Below, in pieces: positions 1-5,606 of a DNA stretch of 9,060 bases; the stretch's first letter is position 1; every line of letters starts with the position of its first letter. The notes beneath the pieces are model-generated. The model did not search any database and was not told the DNA's origin. It saw nothing but the letters and a program-made list of their open reading frames with translations. A program made the position numbers and the translations under genes. This stretch comes from Acidobacteriaceae bacterium. GTDB lineage: Bacteria > Acidobacteriota > Terriglobia > Terriglobales > Acidobacteriaceae. The stretch is taken from assembly GCA_027364815.1 (NCBI GenBank), contig DAHXOQ010000101.1:1-9060 (forward strand), written 5' to 3'.

Positions 1-134
1 GCTTCGTCTTCGTTGGTCCAGAGGGAGGCGTCCTTTTGCCAGAAGCGGGCTAATTTGCCATTCACCTGCCAGTCGGCGGTTGCGGCGTCAAGGGCGGAAC
101 GGAGGGCGGCGGGAATAGAAAGTTGAAGTTTCAT
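1..134 (-). CDS. pgi: Glucose-6-phosphate isomerase, N-terminal fragment (gene runs off the left edge)
   Basis: Reading leftward from an ATG at 134-132, the frame stays open to the window edge and gives 44 complete codons. The protein starts MKLQLSIPAALRS and contains ARFWQKDASLWTNEDEA at about residues 29-45. A short helical N-terminus followed by R-x-W-x-K-D-x-[ST]-L-W-T-x-x-[DE]-E is, from memory, how acidobacterial glucose-6-phosphate isomerases and the isomerase half of transaldolase-isomerase fusions begin. The family interconverts glucose-6-P and fructose-6-P in the cytoplasm; fructose-6-P is also the substrate of ManA encoded at 4224-5288. An in-frame stop (TAA on the minus strand at 149-147) bounds the gene, so the start is ATG 134 or the adjacent GTG at 137. 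No clear Shine-Dalgarno is visible. The catalytic part lies outside the window, so the call rests on the N-terminus alone. The gene is divergent from ric. Confidence 0.6.
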   Translation of the reverse strand, partial: MKLQLSIPAALRSALDAATADWQVNGKLARFWQKDASLWTNEDE

Positions 135-137
135 CAC

Positions 138-157
138 AAAATGATTTTATTTCATTC
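138..157. promoter_or_regulatory. Possible operator dyad between pgi and ric
   Basis: In the 95-nt divergent spacer, AATGA (141-145 region) and TCATT (152-156 region) form a short inverted repeat with a 7-nt AT-rich centre. It lies just upstream of the pgi start and about 75 nt upstream of ric. ric/ytfE genes are commonly controlled by NO-responsive NsrR or Fnr/Dnr-type regulators that bind AT-rich dyads, but this element matches neither consensus convincingly. Only the short inverted repeat is seen; regulation is a guess. Confidence 0.15.
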
Positions 158-217
158 GAGCAGGGAGTGACTTTAGTCGCTGTGTTAATTTGCGGGTGTG
201 CGTAAGTTGGGAGATAC

Positions 218-224
218 AGGAGGT
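218..224 (+). promoter_or_regulatory. Strong Shine-Dalgarno of ric
   Basis: AGGAGGT, a near-complete anti-16S match, ends 5 nt before ATG 230. It favours that start over the second in-frame ATG at 245. Confidence 0.8.
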
Positions 225-229
225 CAGAA

Positions 230-964
230 ATGACAACAGCGACGATGAGTGGACATGAAGCAAAGACGGTGAGAGAGATTGCGCTTGAAGAGCCGAGTTC
301 GATCCGGGTCTTTGAGGCGTATGGAATTGATTACTGCTGCGGTGGACGGAAGCCGTTGAGTGAGGCTTGCATGGCGCAGAATGTGGATTTGGAAGACGTG
401 ATCTCAGCTCTCTATGAAGCGGCGAAGGGGCCTGTGGTTGATTCCGCAGATTGGAATGCGCGGCCGCTCGGGAATTTGGTTGAGCATATTGTGACGACGC
501 ACCATGCGTATGTGAAGCGCGAGTTGCCGCGACTGGCGGTGCTGGCGGAGAAAGTGGTGAACCGGCATGGAGATACGCAGGCGCATTTGCCGAAGATCAG
601 AAAGGCACTGGGCGAATTGGATGCGGAGTTGACGAGCCACCTGATGAAGGAAGAGGTGGTGCTCTTCCCATACATTGTGGGGATGGAGAAGGTGGCGAAG
701 GGCGAGGCGGAGAAACCGCGCGCGTGTTTTGCTACGGTCGCGAGCCCGATCGAGATGATGATGGAGGAGCATGACAAGGCTGGGTTGCTGCTGGCCGAGA
801 TGCGGAGATTGAGTGGTGATTTTGTGCCGCCGGCTGGAGCCTGCCCGACGTACTGCGGGTTCTACCAGGGATTGAAGGAATTTGAGAAGGATCTGCATCA
901 GCATATTCATCTGGAGAACAATATTTTGTTTCCGAAGGCGATTGAAATGGAAAAACGTTCGTAG
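230..964 (+). CDS. ric: Iron-sulfur cluster repair di-iron protein (Ric/YtfE/ScdA family)
   Basis: Cytoplasmic di-iron protein of 244 aa; the family repairs iron-sulfur clusters damaged by nitric oxide or oxidants. Residues about 12-68 are the ScdA N-terminal (DUF542) domain, with T-V-R-E-I and the hallmark Y-C-C-G-G (C36, C37). From about residue 80 a hemerythrin-like four-helix domain carries the expected iron ligands: H86 (in V-E-H-I), H137 and E141 (S-H-L-M-K-E-E), H181 (M-E-E-H-D), and the terminal H-Q-H-I-H-L-E-N-N-I-L-F-P motif (H223, H227, E229 candidates). Length is slightly above the roughly 220 aa of E. coli YtfE. The start is fixed by a strong ribosome binding site 5 nt upstream. 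It stands alone, divergent from pgi and convergent with the glycosyltransferase gene, and has no link to the sugar genes. All key ligands are present, so it should be functional. Confidence 0.93.
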   Translation: MTTATMSGHEAKTVREIALEEPSSIRVFEAYGIDYCCGGRKPLSEACMAQNVDLEDVISALYEAAKGPVVDSADWNARPLGNLVEHIVTTHHAYVKRELPRLAVLAEKVVNRHGDTQAHLPKIRKALGELDAELTSHLMKEEVVLFPYIVGMEKVAKGEAEKPRACFATVASPIEMMMEEHDKAGLLLAEMRRLSGDFVPPAGACPTYCGFYQGLKEFEKDLHQHIHLENNILFPKAIEMEKRS

Positions 965-984
965 ATTTAAATTTTGGTCTCCCA

Positions 985-1010
985 CCCTTTCCGCAGAAAA
1001 GCGGAAAGGG
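985..1010. repeat. Perfect 10-bp hairpin downstream of ric
   Basis: CCCTTTCCGC (985-994) and GCGGAAAGGG (1001-1010) pair perfectly around AGAAAA. After an A-A mismatch the stem continues with CCC (981-983) against GGG (1012-1014). It starts 20 nt after the ric stop. No T-tract follows on either strand, so it is a poor intrinsic terminator. It may protect the ric mRNA 3' end or be a copy of a dispersed palindromic (REP-like) repeat, which one window cannot decide. Confidence 0.5.
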
Positions 1011-1046
1011 AGGGGCACAGAGCTACATAAGTGAATGCGGTGCGAG

Positions 1047-1081
1047 CCCCAAATCTCGAAGGTGAGTTTGGGGTATTTTTT
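1047..1081 (+). terminator. Intrinsic terminator between convergent ric and the GT26 gene
   Basis: CCCCAAA(T)CTC (1047-1057, one bulged T) pairs with GAGTTTGGGG (1064-1073) around a 6-nt loop. It is followed on the plus strand by TATTTTTT (1074-1081). This is a conventional Rho-independent terminator for transcription leaving ric, about 80 nt after its stop. The GT26 gene ends at 1092 on the other strand, so the same stem could slow that transcript too, though it lacks a T-tract in that direction. Confidence 0.65.
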
Positions 1082-1091
1082 CAGAGGTAGT

Positions 1092-1862
1092 TCAGATTTT
1101 GAGTGGTGGCATCTCAGAGCCATAGCGGAGGAGGAGAGTGGCGAGATGACGGGCGGCCCAGTAACGGGGGAGGAAGCGGCGTGGGTTGGAAAGAGTGCGC
1201 CAGAGCCATCCGAGCCAGAGAGCATCAACCCAGACGGGGATGTGGACCTGGTCGCCAGTGAGGAAACCGATGGCTGCGCCTACTCCGTGAATGGAAGGCG
1301 AGTAAGAGAGGTTTTGCTTAATGTAGTGGCCGAGCGGCTCCTGCACTCCGCCTCCGAGGCCGATGAGGATGTGGCGGGGACGGGTGCGCTCAAGAAGTGC
1401 AATAAGCGCGGGGTCCTGCGGTGTGCTGGTGTAGATGGGCGCGATGTAGAGATTTTCATCGGCGAGTTCTATTCCCAGTTGATGGAGCCAGCTTCGATTG
1501 CGTTCGGCGCTTTGGCTCGACGGCATGATCCAGCAAGTTGCGCCGGGAGTGCGGAAGTCTGGTTGTTGAAGAAGCGCACGAAGATATTTGAGGCCGGAGA
1601 GCTTGTTGATCCGTTTTTTACTGGAGAGGAAGCGCAGGTGAGCAAGGTTCCAAAGCAGGACCATGTAAGCGCTGTCGGTGATGATGAGGTCGGCCGCGAG
1701 GAGAGCCTGACGATATGCGGGATTAGTGGAGAGTGCGTTGAGCGCAGGGCCAGCAGGGACAACAACAAGGCCTCCAGTGTTACGGAGGCGATCGATGGCT
1801 TCGTCAGCCGATCCGATGAAGAAATTGAGTCCGAGAATCTTCTCAAAGCGCGGTTGGTACAT
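1092..1862 (-). CDS. WecG/TagA/CpsF-family (GT26) glycosyltransferase
   Basis: Predicted 256-aa glycosyltransferase. GT26 enzymes such as TagA (ManNAc donor) and WecG (ManNAcA donor) act at the inner membrane face, adding the second sugar to undecaprenyl-PP-GlcNAc-type acceptors. Family signs in order: V-P-A-G-P-A-L-N-A-L (about 35-44); A-A-D-L-I-I-T-D-S (56-64) with D63 as the likely catalytic Asp; I-L-I-G-L-G-G-G-V-Q-E (165-175); G-V-G-A-A-I-G-F-L-T-G (193-203); and L-W-R-T-L-S-N-P-R-R-F-L-P-R-Y (220-234). The Arg- and aromatic-rich C-terminus fits membrane association. It departs from the classical family: the usual D-G is D-S, and L-E-W-L-x-R is L-G-W-L-W-R, so donor and acceptor cannot be predicted. 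The start has TGAGG 7 nt upstream. It follows the epimerase gene by 26 nt, probably in one operon. An antisense reading frame of similar length is a shadow. Confidence 0.85.
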   Translation of the reverse strand: MYQPRFEKILGLNFFIGSADEAIDRLRNTGGLVVVPAGPALNALSTNPAYRQALLAADLIITDSAYMVLLWNLAHLRFLSSKKRINKLSGLKYLRALLQQPDFRTPGATCWIMPSSQSAERNRSWLHQLGIELADENLYIAPIYTSTPQDPALIALLERTRPRHILIGLGGGVQEPLGHYIKQNLSYSPSIHGVGAAIGFLTGDQVHIPVWVDALWLGWLWRTLSNPRRFLPRYWAARHLATLLLRYGSEMPPLKI

Positions 1863-1888
1863 TCCAGAGCCTCAGAATATTCTCACGA

Positions 1889-2881
1889 TTATTTGGAGGC
1901 GACGCCGGCGAGCATTTGCTGCTCGATCCACTCGTAGGTTTTCGCCATTCCCTCGCGCAGGCTGATGGACGGCTCCCAGTTGAGGTACTTGCGGATGAGG
2001 GTGTTGTCGCTGTTGCGACCGTTGACGCCGCGCGGGGCGGAGAGATTGTAATTGCGCTTGAGTTTGATCTGGGCGATATCCTCAACGAGGTCGACGAGCT
2101 GATTGATGGTGACGAGTTCGCTGGTGCCGAGGTTGATGGGCTCAAGAATGTTGCTGTGGAAGATGTCGAGAATGCCCTTGGTGCAATCGTCAATGTACAT
2201 GAAGCTGCGGGTCTGATGACCGTCGCCCCAGATTTCGATTTCGTGCTTTCCGGTGACCTTGGCTTGAAGAACTTTGCGAATGATTGCGGCCGGCGCTTTT
2301 TCACGACCGCCATCCCAGGTGCCGAATGGGCCGTAAACGTTGTGGAAGCGGGCGACGCGAGAATCGAGGCCAAAGTCCTCGCGATAGTGACGGCACATGC
2401 GCTCGCTGAAGAGCTTCTCCCAGCCATAGCCATCTTCAGGGAGAGCAGGGTAGGCATCTTCTTCCTTGAGCGGGATGACGTCATAGGAAGTCTGCTTTTC
2501 GCCGTTATATACGCAGGCTGAGGAGGAGTAAAAGAAGCGCTTGACTCCGTGCTCGCGAGCCGCAACAAGCATGTGGGTGTTGGTGAGAACGCTCAACATG
2601 CAGAGGGCCTTATTGTTTTCGATGAAGCCCATGCCGCCCATGTCGGCGGCGAGCTGGCAGACGGCGTCAGTGCCGGCAGCTGCTTCCATGCAGGCTTCGC
2701 GCAGTTGGAGATCGAGTACGCTATTGTCAGCTTTTTTGTTGACCTGGTACCACTCATCGATCGGCTTGACGTCAACGGCGCGAACGCTGGCCGCACCGGC
2801 CGCATAGAGCGAGTTGACTAGATGGCCGCCTATGAATCCACCTGCTCCGCAAACGAGAGTGTGTGCGCCTTGAATCTTCAT
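1889..2881 (-). CDS. gme: GDP-mannose 3,5-epimerase homologue (extended SDR)
   Basis: 330-aa extended short-chain dehydrogenase/epimerase. The family enzyme uses bound NAD to convert GDP-D-mannose to GDP-L-galactose (and GDP-L-gulose). The Rossmann motif G-A-G-G-F-I-G is at 12-18. Resemblance to plant GME is strong throughout: L-A-A-D-M-G-G-M-G-F-I (77-87), F-F-Y-S-S-S-A-C-V-Y (116-125), F-H-N-V-Y-G-P-F-G-T-W (179-189), G-G-R-E-K-A-P-A-A (191-199), W-G-D-G-x-Q-T-R-S-F (218-227) and G-R-N-S-D-N (288-293). C123, Y152, K156 and K195 correspond, by a constant offset of 22, to C145, Y174, K178 and K217 of Arabidopsis GME, so the Cys/Lys acid-base pair for epimerisation is present. The start has GAGGT 10 nt upstream. 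Next downstream is the GT26 gene; ManA on the same strand could feed the GDP-mannose pool. Close alternatives are GDP-mannose 5-epimerase-type enzymes such as those in bleomycin pathways. Confidence 0.87.
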   Translation of the reverse strand: MKIQGAHTLVCGAGGFIGGHLVNSLYAAGAASVRAVDVKPIDEWYQVNKKADNSVLDLQLREACMEAAAGTDAVCQLAADMGGMGFIENNKALCMLSVLTNTHMLVAAREHGVKRFFYSSSACVYNGEKQTSYDVIPLKEEDAYPALPEDGYGWEKLFSERMCRHYREDFGLDSRVARFHNVYGPFGTWDGGREKAPAAIIRKVLQAKVTGKHEIEIWGDGHQTRSFMYIDDCTKGILDIFHSNILEPINLGTSELVTINQLVDLVEDIAQIKLKRNYNLSAPRGVNGRNSDNTLIRKYLNWEPSISLREGMAKTYEWIEQQMLAGVASK

Positions 2882-3017
2882 GCGAAATAAGACCTCAGAA
2901 CTTGAAATTTTTTCTTGCGAGCTGAAGTTCCCCGTTCAAGTTAAAGCAGAAGAGCAAAGCATCGGAAGAAGAAAGGACCTGATGCAAAAAATTCAACAAG
3001 ATGGTGATCTTTTGACG

Positions 3018-3042
3018 CTCATTCACAGTATACGAAAATGAG
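3018..3042. promoter_or_regulatory. Dyad around a -10-like hexamer upstream of the epimerase operon
   Basis: CTCATT (3018-3023) and AATGAG (3037-3042) are perfect inverted arms 13 nt apart. Near the centre is the palindrome GTATAC (3028-3033), which overlaps a minus-strand TATACT (3032-3027), a good -10 match. A convincing -35 at 16-18 nt is not present, as expected of an activator-dependent promoter or of chance. It lies about 140 nt upstream of the epimerase start. Confidence 0.25.
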
Positions 3043-3162
3043 AATCGGTTATCTACGGGCCCAAAGTACTAAATGTGAACGCCAACCACAAAATGGGAAA
3101 GTTCGTGATCTGTTATGGGCACGCAAGAGAAGTTTTGACAGGGGCAAGAGGTCAAAGTAGAG

Positions 3163-3193
3163 AGCCGGAGCGAATGAAAAAATCGCTCCGGCT
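3163..3193 (-). terminator. Putative terminator of the beta-barrel gene
   Basis: AGCCGGAGCGA (3163-3173) and TCGCTCCGGCT (3183-3193) form a perfect 11-bp GC-rich stem with a 9-nt loop, 31 nt past the beta-barrel stop. Read on the minus strand the loop is T-rich but the tail has only scattered T residues. It is either a weak intrinsic terminator or an mRNA-stabilising hairpin separating this gene from the epimerase operon. Confidence 0.5.
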
Positions 3194-3224
3194 GAGGTTC
3201 GTGAAATTCAACCACTGTGTGCAA

Positions 3225-3836
3225 TCAATACCGATGGAAGTCGTAGGTGACGCCGAGCGTAACTCCGACGGGGTTCAGATTTTTCTGCAAGCCGAAGAGA
3301 TTGGGCCAGGTCTCGTATGAGTAATCTGCGCGGATCCAGATGTGTTTGGCGGTGAGGACTTCAATTCCTCCACCCATGACTTCAACCATGGAATTTCGAA
3401 CGAGAGTTTTAGGAACAATGGGTGGCAGTGCGCCGTTGCCGTAACTGATTTTGCCGGACTCAAGCAAGTATTTGCCGTAGGGGCGGTAGCGGCTCCAGTG
3501 GAGCAGTTTGTAATTGATGCCGCCACCTATGGTGGATTGACTGAGGTTGTTAATGTTACCGGGGTTATTGCCATATTGCGGATTGAAAAAGATGTCACGC
3601 CACTCAGCCTCAATACCCAGCCCGGAGAGATGTGCAGGGAGACTAAAGAAAGTCATGCCGGCGTATACATTGAGACCATCTTTGGTACGGCCTGGGCCGA
3701 AATCGGGGGAGAAGCGAGAGTACCCACCGCCTACATAGTAAGGCATGCTGGCAGAATTACCCTGAGCGACTACCTGCGCTAGCGCGGGCATCGCGGTCGA
3801 GAGCAATAAGACAGCAAAGATAAGCTTTAAACGCAT
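3225..3836 (-). CDS. Secreted small outer-membrane beta-barrel protein
   Basis: 203-aa protein with a clear signal peptide, MRLKLIFAVLLLSTAMPALA, and likely cleavage after A-L-A (residue 20) before Q21. The mature part is built of alternating, Gly- and aromatic-rich strands such as Y-Y-V-G-G-G-Y-S-R-F, L-N-V-Y-A-G-M-T-F-F, I-G-G-G-I-N-Y-K-L, W-I-R-A-D-Y-S-Y and V-G-V-T-L-G-V-T-Y-D-F. It ends in an aromatic residue, typical of OmpA/OmpW-like eight-stranded barrels common in Acidobacteria and Proteobacteria. The start at 3836 is chosen because AGGAG (3848-3844) sits 7 nt upstream and the signal peptide begins exactly there; the frame could extend to 3944, but that part has no ribosome site or signal logic. 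Role unknown. It has its own promoter candidate and hairpin, so it is probably a monocistronic gene rather than part of the sugar operon. Confidence 0.8.
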   Translation of the reverse strand: MRLKLIFAVLLLSTAMPALAQVVAQGNSASMPYYVGGGYSRFSPDFGPGRTKDGLNVYAGMTFFSLPAHLSGLGIEAEWRDIFFNPQYGNNPGNINNLSQSTIGGGINYKLLHWSRYRPYGKYLLESGKISYGNGALPPIVPKTLVRNSMVEVMGGGIEVLTAKHIWIRADYSYETWPNLFGLQKNLNPVGVTLGVTYDFHRY

Positions 3837-3883
3837 TAGGCGTCTCCTTGTGGGTTTCGAGACTCCCTCCACTTTCGAGGGAA

Positions 3884-3912
3884 ACCATAGTGGCAGTTTA
3901 CATGGCGGACAA
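3884..3912 (-). promoter_or_regulatory. Candidate sigma-70 type promoter of the beta-barrel gene
   Basis: On the minus strand TTGTCC (3912-3907) and TATGGT (3889-3884) are separated by exactly 17 nt, each matching 4 of 6 consensus bases. The -10 lies about 48 nt before the start codon, giving a leader of roughly 40 nt. The call rests on motif and spacing only. Confidence 0.35.
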
Positions 3913-3951
3913 CCGATTGCAAAGCAAAGAATGAGGATAGCCACCGTGCCC

Positions 3952-3982
3952 AGTTACCAAAGATGTGAGGAAGTAACCAAAG
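3952..3982. repeat. Tandem 11-mer repeats at 20-bp spacing upstream of the beta-barrel gene
   Basis: AGTTACCAAAG (3952-3962) and AGTAACCAAAG (3972-3982) match at 10 of 11 positions, with start points exactly 20 bp apart, or about two helical turns. They lie some 40-70 bp upstream of the candidate -35 on the minus strand, a usual place for an activator or response-regulator site. No regulator is identified. Confidence 0.35.
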
Positions 3983-4223
3983 TCAGGAACTCGAAGAGTG
4001 CTTCGAGATATTCTTACCAGAAATGCTGAATAAGGCAAGCTGAAAAACGAGTGCCGTACCGAATTTGCTACGTTACTTTGCGGTTTGACGCTTGAAAAAA
4101 GGATTTGCATCAACCGGTACAGAGATTTTTTATGTGCAATTTCATACAACAAAATGCACTGAAGCAGTTCAACGAATCGACGAAGTGCGGTCAGGCAGAT
4201 TGGCAAATCATTACTGATCTAAG

Positions 4224-5288
4224 CTAATCATTCGTATTTTTTGTCCGACGCGAGTGAACTGGAGCAATGATGCGCAAAAATTCAAGGTCAGTTTGCGGTT
4301 GAATGAGAAAGCCAGGCGCAGAGGCGGGTATGGCCAGGATGGCGTGTTCAGAAAGATCGACGGGAGTGAATTGCGACCCATTGGGTACTTGGGTAATGCG
4401 AGCCGAGCCTCTGGTTAAGAAAAGGTAGGAGAGAGTGGGGGGTGAGCTTGCTGAAATGTTCAATGAGTTGAGGTGTTGACTGGAGAGAGGTGCAGAGATA
4501 TTGAAAGATTCGATGGAAAAAAATTCAGAGCTGAGGAGAAGAGTGCGGTCAGCGAGTTTTTGAGGTGGAATTATTCCAGCGTTGGTGGTGGGTTTGAGCG
4601 CCTCGAGGGATTTCTCCAAATGGAGAGAACGAGGACGGCCGTAATCAAATAGGCGATAGGTGATGTCGCTGTTCTCTTGCACTTCAAGAAGCACGGAGCC
4701 GGGGAGAACGGCGTGGACGGTGCCAGCGTCGACGAGGATGACTTCTCCAGGCGCGATGGAGATGTAATTGAGACAGCTTTCGAGGGTGCCATCAATTGCG
4801 CGGCGACGAATTTCATCGCGGGTGATATTGGGCTTCAGACCGACTGCGACCTGCGCATCGGGTTTAGCGTCAAGAACGTACCAGCACTCGGTTTTTCCAC
4901 GCGGATAGCCCTGAGATTGGGCGAGTGCATCGTCGGGGTGAACCTGTACGCTGAGTTTTTGCTGGGCGAAGAGGAGCTTGATGAGGAGAGGGGAATTTGA
5001 GTTGGCGGCACTGTTAGGGGATTCCGTGTTGCGTATGCAAGTAATTTTATGATCGTAGCCGAGCAGTGCGCAGGGTGATAAGTCGACGAGCGCGGCAAGG
5101 GTTTGCCCTGTAGCGGGACCGGTCGCGACAACGCAATCATCGCCGGTGAGCCAGACTTCGCCGATTGGATTATCGGAGGCATCGACGGGATACCACGGAC
5201 GCAGAGTTTCACTGCCCCAAATGCGCGGAACAAAAGTAGGTTCTATGCGGAAGGGCGGCAGGGTGGTGAAAGGGGCTGGAACCGCCAT
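4224..5288 (-). CDS. manA: Mannose-6-phosphate isomerase, class I (ManA)
   Basis: Cytoplasmic zinc enzyme interconverting fructose-6-P and mannose-6-P, the entry step to GDP-mannose and so to the epimerase substrate. From the preferred start (MAVPAPFTTLPPF) it is 354 aa, a usual length for short class I enzymes. Family motifs: P-R-I-W-G-S (about 21-26), G-E-V-W-L-T-G (43-49), L-S-V-Q-V-H-P-D-D (112-120; metal ligand H117), K-T-E-C-W-Y-V-L (132-139; E134), V-D-A-G-T-V-H-A-V (186-194; H192) and Y-R-L-F-D-Y-G-R (211-218), giving the cupin metal site and substrate Arg. The frame also allows an ATG at 5360 (378 aa). I prefer 5288 because the extra 24 residues look unlike the family and codon usage becomes typical only after this Met; neither start has a good ribosome site, and an AT-rich CATAAT (5409-5404) would suit the longer form. 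It is divergent from ugd. Confidence 0.9.
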   Translation of the reverse strand: MAVPAPFTTLPPFRIEPTFVPRIWGSETLRPWYPVDASDNPIGEVWLTGDDCVVATGPATGQTLAALVDLSPCALLGYDHKITCIRNTESPNSAANSNSPLLIKLLFAQQKLSVQVHPDDALAQSQGYPRGKTECWYVLDAKPDAQVAVGLKPNITRDEIRRRAIDGTLESCLNYISIAPGEVILVDAGTVHAVLPGSVLLEVQENSDITYRLFDYGRPRSLHLEKSLEALKPTTNAGIIPPQKLADRTLLLSSEFFSIESFNISAPLSSQHLNSLNISASSPPTLSYLFLTRGSARITQVPNGSQFTPVDLSEHAILAIPASAPGFLIQPQTDLEFLRIIAPVHSRRTKNTND

Positions 5289-5606
5289 GGGTTCGTCTAC
5301 GGGTTTCGGATTGGATTGTATGACCAAAATGACTGGCAGATTTCCTTTAATGAAAAGCATACCCGTTTTATGCGGCTAATGGGATGGCCAGTTTTGCTCA
5401 TAAATTATGATTTTAGTAAATGCGTTGGAGGAGTCTTTGGATCGGCGGGATAAAGAGATACGCAAGTGAAAGATTTTCGCAGCAACATTGCTTCACAATG
5501 GTAGAAGGGTTAGGCTATTCAAGGCAGGCGGGTGGGTTGTTCAATTGAATCCTCACTGCCGCAGTTCAATCATTCCGCATTCAAAATCTAGAGGGTGCCT
5601 CGCATT
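5289..5606. other. Divergent manA-ugd intergenic/leader region
   Basis: This spacer must carry promoters for both manA (-) and ugd (+). Visible are an AT-rich patch at 5393-5420 with a minus-strand CATAAT (5409-5404), the perfect 10-bp palindrome TTCAATTGAA (5540-5549), and a GTTCAAT direct repeat (5539-5545, 5564-5570). No strong -35/-10 pair for ugd was found. The part at 5289-5360 may be coding if manA uses the upstream start. Confidence 0.35.

Larger units (their letters stand above)
2882..3224. other. 343-nt intergenic region: leader of the epimerase operon and 3' region of the beta-barrel gene
   Basis: No credible gene is seen. It holds the GAGGT ribosome site of the epimerase (2892-2896 on the complement), a minus-strand TATACT -10-like hexamer at 3032-3027 inside a dyad (3018-3042), and an 11-bp hairpin (3163-3193) downstream of the beta-barrel gene. 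A short plus-strand frame at 3075-3320 runs antisense into the beta-barrel gene and has no family features. Confidence 0.5.
3837..4223. other. 387-nt intergenic region between manA and the beta-barrel gene
   Basis: It contains the candidate promoter at 3884-3912 and a pair of near-identical 11-mers 20 bp apart (3952-3962, 3972-3982). A bulged inverted repeat (CGGTTTGA at 4081-4088 against TCAACCG at 4110-4116) has a long loop and may help end manA transcription. A minus-strand frame at 3898-4206 has no ribosome site, no recognisable motif and atypical composition, so I do not call it a gene. No clear terminator directly follows manA. Confidence 0.45.

Noticed and set aside
404..1228. 274-aa minus-strand frame opposite ric and into the GT26 3' end
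   Set aside because: Its His-, Arg- and Leu-rich sequence has no domain, and it overlaps both ric and the true minus-strand gene.
1035..1937. 300-aa plus-strand frame antisense to the GT26 gene
   Set aside because: It lies almost wholly opposite a well-supported family member, has no recognisable domain and overlaps the terminator at 1047-1081. It is a mirror frame of biased codon use.
1916..2521. 201-aa plus-strand frame opposite the epimerase, protein-like in appearance
   Set aside because: The alternating hydrophobic and acidic composition is what the complement of a GC-rich coding strand gives. The epimerase is certain in the same DNA.
1843..2568. 241-aa minus-strand frame out of phase within the epimerase
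   Set aside because: It is Ser/Ala/Thr-rich low-complexity translation of the +1 frame of a certain gene, with no frameshift needed in the epimerase.
3075..3320. 81-aa plus-strand frame in the epimerase/beta-barrel gap
   Set aside because: GTG start without a ribosome site. It runs through the hairpin at 3163-3193 and antisense into the beta-barrel gene.
3898..4206. 102-aa minus-strand frame in the manA-beta-barrel gap
   Set aside because: It has no ribosome site, no motif and no typical codon bias, and it overlaps the candidate promoter and repeats of the beta-barrel gene.
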